From assembly GCA_003649715.1 (NCBI GenBank), contig QMSS01000105.1, positions 1 to 5,196 on the forward strand: 5,196 nt of DNA. The letters are read 5' to 3'. This DNA is from Thermoplasmata archaeon (GTDB lineage: Archaea; Thermoplasmatota; E2; DHVEG-1). The position numbers were made by a program, and so were the translations under genes. This document shows, piece after piece, positions 1-5,106 of the stretch. The first letter of the stretch is position 1; the number at the start of each line of letters is the position of its first letter. Under the pieces are notes generated by a model. It was not told the origin of the DNA and did no database searches. It saw only the letters and a list, made by a program, of their open reading frames with translations.

Positions 1-269
1 AAGACATAGGTAAGATAAATAGGATGATAAGTGATGATCTTGTGAGTAGACAGAGTATTATCACTAGGGATTCACAGTCTCTTGATTTAGAGAATGAGGC
101 AACTTATGTTAAGATAGAGGGTAGTGAAGATGGAGTGAAGAGAGCTGAAGAGATCGCTAAAGAACTGGGTTTTAAGAAGCTTAATGAGAAAGAAATGAAA
201 CGTGTTAATGATAGAATAGAGGCTCAGGAGGATTCTGCTGCTAGCGGTATAGGTATGATTTTCGACTAG
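1..269 (+). CDS. 3' end of an unrecognised protein gene (5' end outside window)
   Basis: The reading frame is open from the first complete codon at base 3 to the TAG at 267-269, giving 88 visible residues. The first ATG at 24 is probably internal: the frame continues upstream without a stop, and the only purine-rich stretch (AGG) touches that ATG, too close to be a ribosome site. The visible part looks like a small alpha/beta unit. A probable strand (QSIITRD) and a second strand (TYVKIEGS) are followed by a charged helix (EDGVKRAEEIAKELGF). A second charged helix (EKEMKRVNDRIEAQED) follows, then a Gly/Ala-rich tail ending GMIFD. The strand-helix pattern is reminiscent of ACT-like or KH-like folds, but no diagnostic motif such as the KH GxxG is visible, so I assign no function. 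There is no signal peptide or membrane segment in the visible part. The coding strand is strongly G-rich relative to C, as in the first part of the polymerase gene. It converges on the deacetylase gene, with 60 bases between the two stop codons. Confidence 0.75.
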   Translation, partial: DIGKINRMISDDLVSRQSIITRDSQSLDLENEATYVKIEGSEDGVKRAEEIAKELGFKKLNEKEMKRVNDRIEAQEDSAASGIGMIFD

Positions 270-297
270 AAACTAGAATAGGGAGATTTGGTGTAAT

Positions 298-318
298 AAA
301 AAAATTTAATCTTTTTTT
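298..318. terminator. Convergent A-run/T-run terminator between two stop codons
   Basis: Seven A (298-304) and seven T (312-318) flank a 7-base spacer in the 60-base gap between the rightward partial gene (stop at 269) and the leftward deacetylase gene (stop at 330-332). Each transcript therefore ends in a U tract just past its stop codon, the typical archaeal intrinsic termination signal. A weak A:U hairpin is possible but not needed. The assignment rests on position and T tracts only. Confidence 0.6.
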
Positions 319-329
319 AATGTTTTTCT

Positions 330-1340
330 TCATAGTCTCCAGTAACCTTGTAGTTCCTGTTTAAGTTTGTTTATAATGATCTGAGCAGTGTTTTTTTCCT
401 GTGCGTAGTCTTCAAATTCTATTTTATTATTGGTCATTTTACTTATCTGAGATATTAAGCATTTCCCTATCCATCTGAGGTTGTATCCGCCTTCTAATGT
501 GCATATGATTTTTGGCTGTATTTCTTGGAATCTGTTTATGAGTTCTCCAAAGAAGTCTGCTGTTAGTCTCAGTCCACCGAGTGTGTCAGAATGATGTGAG
601 TCGAATCCTGCGGAGAAAAGTATTATGTCTGGTTTGAATTGTTGTGCAATGGGGAGGAATATGTCTTCTAGTAGTTGTGATACTGCATGGTTTCCATTGC
701 CATGGCTGAGCGGCGCGTTTATTGTGTATCCTTTTCCATTTTTTTCTCCTATCTCTTCTGTTTTTCCTGTGAATGGGTAGTGAGGGTACAAATGGATGGA
801 TTGATATAAAACATTTTTTTTGCTGTAGAAAATGTTTTGTGTGCCGTTGCCATGATGTACATCGTGGTCGAATATCAGAACTTTTTTTCCTTTTTTGGAG
901 AGTTCCCCTGCAGCGATCGCTATGTTGTTGAACAGACAGAATCCCATGGATCTGTTCTTTGTTGCATGATGACCTGGTGGTCTGATGAGAGCAAAACCAT
1001 TGTCTGCCTCGTTGCTGAGTATGCTTTCGCTTAGCTGTAGCAGTCCTCCTGCTGCTAGTTTGGCTATTTCATAGGAGTCTTTGCATACATATGTGTCTGG
1101 GTCAAGCCAGCCTCCTCCTCTGCTACTTATTTCTTTGATCTTGCTGATCATTTCCTGTGAGTGGATGGAAAGCAGTGTTTCTTCTGATACAGGTTTTGGT
1201 TCTACGAATTCGATTTCTTTGAGAAGGAGAGGGTTTTTTTTGATTTCATTTATCATAACATGTAGTCTCTCTGCATTTTCAGGATGACTCCAATGGTTGT
1301 GTTTGCTGAATTTTTCTGAATAAACTATTTGTGTGGTCAT
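330..1340 (-). CDS. Zinc-dependent deacetylase, HDAC/AcuC/APAH superfamily (class II-like)
   Basis: This 336-residue protein should be a cytoplasmic zinc hydrolase removing acetyl groups from acetyl-lysine or acetylpolyamines. The arginase-like deacetylase core is complete. The catalytic region RPPGHHA is at 120-126 with the paired histidines H124 and H125. The FCLFNN loop is at 134-139, and DHDVHHGNGTQ at 158-168 supplies zinc ligands D160 and H162. The third ligand is D247 in SAGFDSHHSD, and the transition-state tyrosine is Y286 in LEGGYNL. Length is normal for prokaryotic members, and no key residue is missing. The RPPGHHA and GNGTQ wording resembles class II HDAC-like enzymes. The substrate cannot be told from sequence: candidates are acetylated chromatin proteins (Alba or histones), acetyl-lysine on enzymes, or acetylpolyamines. 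The ATG at 1340 is supported by a TATA-like box 26 bases upstream with no ribosome site, fitting a leaderless mRNA. It is transcribed divergently from the polymerase gene, with 147 bases between the two starts. Confidence 0.93.
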   Translation of the reverse strand: MTTQIVYSEKFSKHNHWSHPENAERLHVMINEIKKNPLLLKEIEFVEPKPVSEETLLSIHSQEMISKIKEISSRGGGWLDPDTYVCKDSYEIAKLAAGGLLQLSESILSNEADNGFALIRPPGHHATKNRSMGFCLFNNIAIAAGELSKKGKKVLIFDHDVHHGNGTQNIFYSKKNVLYQSIHLYPHYPFTGKTEEIGEKNGKGYTINAPLSHGNGNHAVSQLLEDIFLPIAQQFKPDIILFSAGFDSHHSDTLGGLRLTADFFGELINRFQEIQPKIICTLEGGYNLRWIGKCLISQISKMTNNKIEFEDYAQEKNTAQIIINKLKQELQGYWRL

Positions 1341-1361
1341 ATTGTTTGTAGACCCGAAGAG

Positions 1362-1370
1362 ATAAATATA
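1362..1370 (-). promoter_or_regulatory. TATA box of the deacetylase gene (leaderless transcript)
   Basis: Read on the minus strand this is TATATTTAT, centred near 1366. That is about 26 bases before the A of the ATG at 1340, the usual archaeal TATA-to-start distance. Transcription would therefore begin at or within a base or two of the start codon. The bases just before the ATG (CTACAAACAAT) lack any match to a ribosome binding site, which agrees with leaderless translation. The box is near-palindromic, so it might also serve the + strand, but that is less well placed. Confidence 0.6.
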
Positions 1371-1426
1371 TGTTAATGGGATATAAGGTTAATTATTATC
1401 CAAATATGATTGTTGGTTTGAAAGAG

Positions 1427-1439
1427 ACTCAACTTGAGT
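1427..1439. promoter_or_regulatory. 13-base dyad in the divergent promoter region (possible operator)
   Basis: ACTCAA and TTGAGT form perfect 6-base inverted arms around a single C. Weaker outer complementarity (AGAG at 1423-1426 with CTCT at 1444-1447) extends the symmetry. A 1-base centre cannot form a good RNA hairpin loop, so a dimeric DNA-binding protein site is the likelier reading. It lies 61 bases upstream of the polymerase ATG and about 87 bases upstream of the deacetylase ATG, where it could affect either gene. No regulator is identified. Confidence 0.35.
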
Positions 1440-1454
1440 TGTTCTCTCTATGTT

Positions 1455-1476
1455 GAGGTGATGATTTAGGGGGTGA
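1455..1476 (+). promoter_or_regulatory. Two ribosome-site matches before the polymerase start
   Basis: GAGGTGAT at 1455-1462 matches the anti-Shine-Dalgarno complement well but is 25 bases from the polymerase ATG. GGGGGTGA at 1469-1476 has one mismatch to GGAGGTGA and is 11 bases from that ATG, slightly long but usable. An in-frame TAG at 1482-1484 blocks any upstream extension, so the ATG at 1488 is the first possible ATG in frame. The upstream site is followed by GTG AGT GTT TAG (1473-1484), so it may serve a tiny leader ORF or have no role. Confidence 0.5.
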
Positions 1477-1487
1477 GTGTTTAGCAC

Positions 1488-4355
1488 ATGAGTGATATGC
1501 TGCTTGGTGTTTCATCTGATTTTTTGTATCTTCATAGAAAGTCTCCTCAGCTTGTTTCAGATCTGCATGACCCCTATTTCCTGGTTTTCCCACCTTCAGG
1601 TGGTGATGCAGAGCGGGAGAGAAATAGGTTGAAAAAGGAATGGGAGAACAATGTTTCGAGTGATAATGAGTTGTCTAAGATAAAAGATATTGGTGAGGTT
1701 GAGAGATATAGGAGTTTCTGGGATTCTAGTAGAGAGAGGGATGTTTTTAAGGTTTTTACTAAGAAATCATATTTTGTTCCTGAGGTAAGTGATTATCTTT
1801 TTTTTAAACATGGTTTTTATACAGCAGAGCATGATATTCCGTATCATCAGAGGGTACTGGTTGACCTAGCAGCTCAGAACAGAGCATGGATTTTTGATAC
1901 AGGTGGGGAAAAAAAGGTTTTAAGGGTTTTAGTCTATGATATTGAGACAACACAGTTTGAGGAGGAAAAAACCAATGTTCCCATTGACATAATTGGTTAT
2001 TCATGCTTTGACATAGTTTTTGAATCAGAGAAGGATTTGGAGGAGGAAGAGTTTTATTTCAACATTTTGGATTGCCCTTCAGATTGGATGGGAATTGATG
2101 TTAAGCAGATGATGGCACATAATGTGGATGAGGAGATAGACAATCTATGTGTCTTTTGTAAGACAGTGATGGAAAATGATATAGTCTCAGGTCATAACAT
2201 CTTAGGTTTCGACAATCTTCTTTTGTCTAATAGGGTGAAATGGGTTTTGAGGCAGTATGATGATGAGCTTGGAGACACTGAGAGGAGTATACTACAGATA
2301 TTTATTGATAGATATGCCCGTGGTGATAGATCTTTTCATTTTGGTGTCGGCTCTGATGTAGTAAATTTTTATCCCAGTAGTTTCGACACTTATTTGGCAT
2401 CTAGAAAATTTTACCCGTTTCTAGATGAATATAGCCTCAAAACATTGGCGAAATTTCTTGATGTCAACATCAAAGATCGTATTGTTTTAACACCTTCGCA
2501 GATAAAACTGGATTCCAGAACATTGAGATATAACGAGCAAGATGTAAAGGAACAGCTTGGTATCACATTTAACATCATTGAACAGGCGTTGCCTCTTGCA
2601 TTTACAACATGTATGCCCTTTGACATGCTGTTGCCATCTGGCGCAGTAGGTATGTGGGATCATATGGCGTTGATACGAGGAGCATTACATAAAAAAATCA
2701 TGCCTCCAATATGTAAAGCCATGTCTATAGCGCAGATTCTGATGCATGATTTCAGTGGATGTAAGAATAGGCTGGACATAGTAAAGAAAGCCAGGGAGAA
2801 TAGGAATAAGATTTCGAAGGAGCTAATACGTGTCGTGAAATATGGGGAGGAGATGCCGGAATGGATGGAATACCCATATGTTATATATAACGATAAGGCT
2901 GAGGATACAGATGAGATTCTGAACTATCATATCCCTGGTGGTATGACGATAAAACCAGATAAGGATGCACATTCTCATTTTATTCCATGGTGGTATGTTG
3001 TTGTGGCAGATGTCGGAGCCATGTATCCAACAATTCTAAAGGCTATGAATATCGGTGCAGATGTGGTTAGACTTGCATCAAAAACAGAGAAACCTGATGC
3101 ATGGATATGGTTGAAAAAACTACCACCTAGGTTTCTAAAGGAAAGAAATGTGAACTGGAGATATGTTGATGAAACTGATGCATTCGCGGACCAAGGAGTT
3201 ATGCTTGGTATAAAAATAGCTGACCAACCTGGTGTTGTAAACCTTGCTATGACAGGCATAATAAACATGATAGGGAAGATAAAAAAGGAGCTTAAACAGA
3301 CAAAAAGCAGAGAGAAAACATTAGATGTGGATAAACTTAGGATGATGTATCAGAGTGTGAAAGGAGCGCGAAACGCTGGGACACATGGGATAATGAGCGC
3401 ACCAACAGTTCCAGGTAGACAATTCAACATATGGGCTGCATCTGCAATAACAACCAAGGGACAGATCATACTATATGAAACACTAAAACATCTCCAAAAC
3501 AAGGGTATACGAGTAGTCTATGGAGACACTGACGGGATATACATAGGATGCTCACGTTCAGCTGGAAACCTACCGCATGTCACAAAAGCGCTAAGACTCA
3601 ACATAAAACCAGATGAAAAAAGCTGGCTCACCAAACCTGAGGAAGCAATTTCTGCTATACAGCAATGCAACCAGAGATGGCAGAAAGATCTCAACTACCC
3701 AGATTTCGAGCTAGACACAGAAACACATGACATAATGATATTTGTAAAACACAAAAACTATCTCATATTCGATGTAAAAAATGGAAAACTAGAGATGACG
3801 ACAAAGGGCAACAACTTCAGAGGATCAGATAAGGCAAACATTGCACGTAAAACACTCAAAAAGATAATGGAACAAGTCCTCATGGAAAACCCATATTGGG
3901 AGGATGAAGAAGAGGCTAGAAAAAACATCAAAATGAGTATAAAAAACAAGACAAGGGAGATACTATCAAAACTAGATCTATCTCAGGTAGATCTCAATGA
4001 CCTCACATTGGTTCAATCAGTGCAGCCGTCAAAAAGGTATAAACCCAATCAGGATGGATCAACATCAACCTATGGCAGACGAGCAGAAGCACTTGAAAAA
4101 CTACTGGGACAACCTATAAAAAACAGGACGAAATTTAGATTCGTAGTCACAAAAAAGCCACTACCAGGTATCACAAAACCATCAAAAAGCGGTGTGAAAC
4201 CTATTGACTATATGTACCCCATAGATCTTCTAAAAGATATAAAAGAAATTGATCTGGAATGGTACAAAAAGATGATTGAAAAATACATACAAGGAGCCTT
4301 TGGGTTATCAGACATTACAGTAACAGAGCAAAAGGGATTAGATGCATGGATGTAA
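1488..4355 (+). CDS. polB: Family-B DNA polymerase with 3'-5' exonuclease and C-terminal PIP box
   Basis: This 955-residue enzyme should synthesise and proofread DNA at the replication fork or in repair, tethered to PCNA. The N-terminal domain keeps family landmarks: DPYF at 28-31, and HDIPYHQRVLVD at 115-126, matching the DIPF-x-RYLID region. The exonuclease is intact: Exo I DIETT at 151-155, Exo II HNILGFD at 236-242, Exo III YNEQD at 348-352. Polymerase motif A is DVGAMYPT at 508-515, with Ala where Ser is usual. Motif B is K625 to G634 (KGARNAGTHG), which departs from KxxxNSxYG. Motif C is YGDTDG at 678-683, with D680 and D682. The KxKxY-type region is at 754-758, followed by TTKG at 771-774. 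The last eight residues, QKGLDAWM (948-955), fit a PIP box. The usual archaeal length is about 775 residues; most of the excess lies between Exo III and motif A, between motifs A and B, and after motif C. No intein or frameshift is visible. Base skew changes strikingly from the 5' to the 3' half. Confidence 0.95.
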   Translation: MSDMLLGVSSDFLYLHRKSPQLVSDLHDPYFLVFPPSGGDAERERNRLKKEWENNVSSDNELSKIKDIGEVERYRSFWDSSRERDVFKVFTKKSYFVPEVSDYLFFKHGFYTAEHDIPYHQRVLVDLAAQNRAWIFDTGGEKKVLRVLVYDIETTQFEEEKTNVPIDIIGYSCFDIVFESEKDLEEEEFYFNILDCPSDWMGIDVKQMMAHNVDEEIDNLCVFCKTVMENDIVSGHNILGFDNLLLSNRVKWVLRQYDDELGDTERSILQIFIDRYARGDRSFHFGVGSDVVNFYPSSFDTYLASRKFYPFLDEYSLKTLAKFLDVNIKDRIVLTPSQIKLDSRTLRYNEQDVKEQLGITFNIIEQALPLAFTTCMPFDMLLPSGAVGMWDHMALIRGALHKKIMPPICKAMSIAQILMHDFSGCKNRLDIVKKARENRNKISKELIRVVKYGEEMPEWMEYPYVIYNDKAEDTDEILNYHIPGGMTIKPDKDAHSHFIPWWYVVVADVGAMYPTILKAMNIGADVVRLASKTEKPDAWIWLKKLPPRFLKERNVNWRYVDETDAFADQGVMLGIKIADQPGVVNLAMTGIINMIGKIKKELKQTKSREKTLDVDKLRMMYQSVKGARNAGTHGIMSAPTVPGRQFNIWAASAITTKGQIILYETLKHLQNKGIRVVYGDTDGIYIGCSRSAGNLPHVTKALRLNIKPDEKSWLTKPEEAISAIQQCNQRWQKDLNYPDFELDTETHDIMIFVKHKNYLIFDVKNGKLEMTTKGNNFRGSDKANIARKTLKKIMEQVLMENPYWEDEEEARKNIKMSIKNKTREILSKLDLSQVDLNDLTLVQSVQPSKRYKPNQDGSTSTYGRRAEALEKLLGQPIKNRTKFRFVVTKKPLPGITKPSKSGVKPIDYMYPIDLLKDIKEIDLEWYKKMIEKYIQGAFGLSDITVTEQKGLDAWM

Positions 4356-4395
4356 AGAAAGAAAACATAGCTATCCCATCCTGTGTTATTTAACA

Positions 4396-4464
4396 ATGAT
4401 CAATCAATTTTTAGCTATTTTCATCATGCTATTCTCACTAATCACCACTAAAATCCTATCCTGA
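4396..4464 (+). CDS. Possible 22-residue hydrophobic microprotein (weak)
   Basis: ATG at 4396 opens 22 codons ending at TGA 4462-4464. The product would be almost entirely hydrophobic (MINQFLAIFIMLFSLITTKILS), matching the length of one membrane helix. It starts 40 bases after the polymerase stop. No ribosome site precedes it (TTATTTAACA), and the TATTTAA sequence is too close to act as its TATA box. T-rich intergenic DNA produces such ORFs by chance, so this is recorded only as a candidate. Confidence 0.12.
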   Translation: MINQFLAIFIMLFSLITTKILS

Positions 4465-4512
4465 ACATCATATACAAAAAAACTGACTAAGAAACAATCA
4501 TTATTACTCCTC

Positions 4513-4519
4513 TTTTTTT
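4513..4519 (+). terminator. Candidate T-tract terminator downstream of polB
   Basis: Seven T follow a pyrimidine-rich stretch (ACTCCTC) about 160 bases after the polymerase stop codon. It is the first long T run after the gene, so it is the best visible candidate for ending the polymerase transcript before the next promoter at about 4581. There is no hairpin. The distance from the stop is long, so termination could occur earlier at the T5 near 4408-4412. Confidence 0.35.
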
Positions 4520-4541
4520 CAAAAAATGATATTTGATAACA

Positions 4542-4574
4542 GTTGTTAAAGACAACAGGTACTAGTTGTACAAC
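4542..4574. promoter_or_regulatory. Two adjacent GTTGT/ACAAC dyads upstream of a TATA box (candidate operator)
   Basis: The first dyad has GTTGT at 4542-4546 and ACAAC at 4552-4556, with a 5-base centre. The second is the perfect 10-base palindrome GTTGTACAAC at 4565-4574. All four half-sites are identical. The second dyad ends 7 bases before the TATA box at 4581, in the place where archaeal regulators can block or assist TBP/TFB binding. The repeated half-site makes a protein-binding site likelier than a hairpin terminator. The regulator is unknown. Confidence 0.45.
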
Positions 4575-4578
4575 AAAT

Positions 4579-4590
4579 GGTATAAAAAAC
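4579..4590 (+). promoter_or_regulatory. TATA-type promoter of the 36-codon ORF
   Basis: GGTATAAAAAAC is the best TATA-box match in the right part of the window. Its centre near 4585 predicts a transcript start around 4609-4611. That falls just at the TGAGGA ribosome site (4611-4616) and about 12 bases before the ATG at 4622. The spacing of box, start, ribosome site and ATG is coherent, although the predicted start would leave little leader. Confidence 0.55.
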
Positions 4591-4621
4591 AAGGCACCAT
4601 AATGTTTTATTGAGGAAAACA

Positions 4622-4732
4622 ATGTTGATAGTAGGACAAGTCTCAAGTAAAAAAGAGGCTGAAGAGATAACCTTCATCGCAAAACTAGTTGTAGTGGGGC
4701 AGAGAGCTAGATATCTTGCTAAACAAAAATAA
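4622..4732 (+). CDS. 36-residue basic microprotein, function unknown
   Basis: ATG at 4622 opens 36 codons ending at TAA 4730-4732. The predicted product begins MLIVGQVSSKKEAEEITFIA and is followed by KLVVVGQRARYLAKQK. It is slightly basic (5 Lys, 2 Arg, 3 Glu), with a short hydrophobic start, a charged probable helix around residues 9-21 and a basic tail. It has no cysteines and no membrane-length hydrophobic segment. GAGG at 4612-4615 is 6 bases before the ATG, a TATA box lies at 4581, and an in-frame TAA at 4583-4585 prevents extension, so expression signals are better than for other small ORFs here. I do not recognise the family. It could be a genuine small regulator, or the remnant of a longer gene. 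The paired dyads immediately upstream suggest regulated expression. Confidence 0.5.
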   Translation: MLIVGQVSSKKEAEEITFIAKLVVVGQRARYLAKQK

Positions 4733-4777
4733 AATATAGGGGGGCTAAAAAATTATTTGGATCATCCGCCTAGTTTA

Positions 4778-4802
4778 GTTCCAATTGAGGAACATCTTTT
4801 TT
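4778..4802 (+). terminator. Hairpin plus T6 terminator after the microprotein ORF
   Basis: GTTCC (4778-4782) and GGAAC (4789-4793) pair around a 6-base loop, and TTTTTT follows at 4797-4802. It lies 45 bases past the stop of the 36-codon ORF and would end that transcript. The arms are short, so in archaea the T run may matter more than the stem. The same bases also resemble the inverted core of some archaeal origin-recognition boxes, but a single copy is not enough for that call. Confidence 0.45.
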
Positions 4803-4846
4803 AAGGCATTTTTTGTTAAAATTGGGAGGAGTTTTTTAGGTTTTTT

Positions 4847-4866
4847 TGATAAACTGAAATTTATCA
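4847..4866. repeat. Inverted repeat, 7-base arms
   Basis: TGATAAA and TTTATCA are perfect reverse complements separated by CTGAAA. The stem is A/T-rich and weak as RNA. On the + strand the T run comes before it rather than after, so it is not a standard rightward terminator. It could be a protein site or chance in AT-rich DNA. Confidence 0.4.
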
Positions 4867-4893
4867 TCTAAGAAAGAGGTATTGACATATCTT

Positions 4894-4905
4894 GTAGGAT
4901 CCTAC
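4894..4905. repeat. Perfect 12-base palindrome GTAGGATCCTAC
   Basis: The two halves are exact reverse complements with no spacer. It abuts the stop codon of the possible minus-strand ORF, sharing base 4905. With no loop it would be a DNA site rather than a transcript hairpin. It is among the longest perfect palindromes I found in the window. Confidence 0.45.
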
Positions 4906-5042
4906 TAATTTTTAACAATATTTACCCATATGATTGGTATGTCGTCAGGAACATTTTTTCTCTTTTCCTTCTTTTTATCCTCCATTATTTTTCCCATCCC
5001 ACTGACAAAAATGCTAGAGTGATTCGTGCTATCATTAATCAT
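4905..5042 (-). CDS. Possible 45-residue charged protein, function unknown
   Basis: On the minus strand an ATG at 5042-5040 opens 45 codons to a TAG at 4907-4905. The product has a polar start (MINDSTNHSS), a hydrophobic patch, a very basic centre (EDKKKEKRKN, residues 21-30) and an ordered-looking end, VPDDIPIIWVNIVKN. In-frame ATGs at codons 16 and 20 could be alternative starts. There is no ribosome site before the first ATG. An ATTTAAAT box at 5056-5063 lies only about 18 bases upstream, too near for a leaderless start at codon 1 but compatible with starts at codon 16 or 20. The family is not recognised. Mixed charged and hydrophobic composition looks more protein-like than its antisense frame, yet chance remains a serious alternative. 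Confidence 0.28.
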   Translation of the reverse strand: MINDSTNHSSIFVSGMGKIMEDKKKEKRKNVPDDIPIIWVNIVKN

Positions 5043-5106
5043 GAATGTTTTTATCATTTAAATAGTTTTCCACAAAATAGTAAAGGACTTTAGTTTCTGG
5101 ACAAAT

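Larger units (their letters stand above)
4733..4904. other. Intergenic region rich in short inverted repeats
   Basis: I see no credible gene in these 172 bases. They contain a G6 run (4739-4744), a GTTCC/GGAAC hairpin followed by T6, a purine-rich GGGAGGAG (4824-4831) that resembles a ribosome site but has no start codon after it, and long T runs. There is also a 7-base-arm inverted repeat, TGATAAA at 4847-4853 and TTTATCA at 4860-4866, around a 6-base loop. No tRNA, rRNA or CRISPR structure is visible. Between 4801 and 4860 G greatly exceeds C (13 to 2). Confidence 0.5.

Noticed and set aside
837..1287. Two + strand ORFs of 65 and 68 codons inside the deacetylase gene
   Set aside because: They are antisense to a gene with complete catalytic motifs and have no expression signals.
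1459..1520. Possible C/D box sRNA (GTGATGA ... CTGA) at the polB start
   Set aside because: There is no internal D'/C' pair and no closing stem, and the boxes coincide with ribosome-site and coding sequence.
2664..3360. Possible intein or inserted element explaining the long polymerase
   Set aside because: No intein splice-junction residues (Cys/Ser start, His-Asn end) or endonuclease motifs are visible, and motifs B and C are uninterrupted.
1804..4396. Several minus-strand ORFs of 62-97 codons within or overlapping polB
   Set aside because: They are opposite-frame shadows of a conserved polymerase and show no family motifs.
4404..4646. 80-codon minus-strand ORF downstream of polB
   Set aside because: It needs a TTG start, has no usable TATA or ribosome site, overlaps the better-supported 36-codon ORF and its promoter, and its hydrophobic composition is what antisense reading of A-rich DNA gives.
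4684..4693. Direct repeat ACTAGTTGTA shared with 4561-4570 as possible attachment or target duplication
   Set aside because: It is only 10 bases, lies within a reading frame, and no integrase, tRNA or transposase is nearby.
4930..5022. 30-codon hydrophobic + strand ORF
   Set aside because: It is antisense to the 45-codon minus-strand candidate, has no ribosome site, and its Phe/Ser/Leu-rich content reflects a pyrimidine tract.
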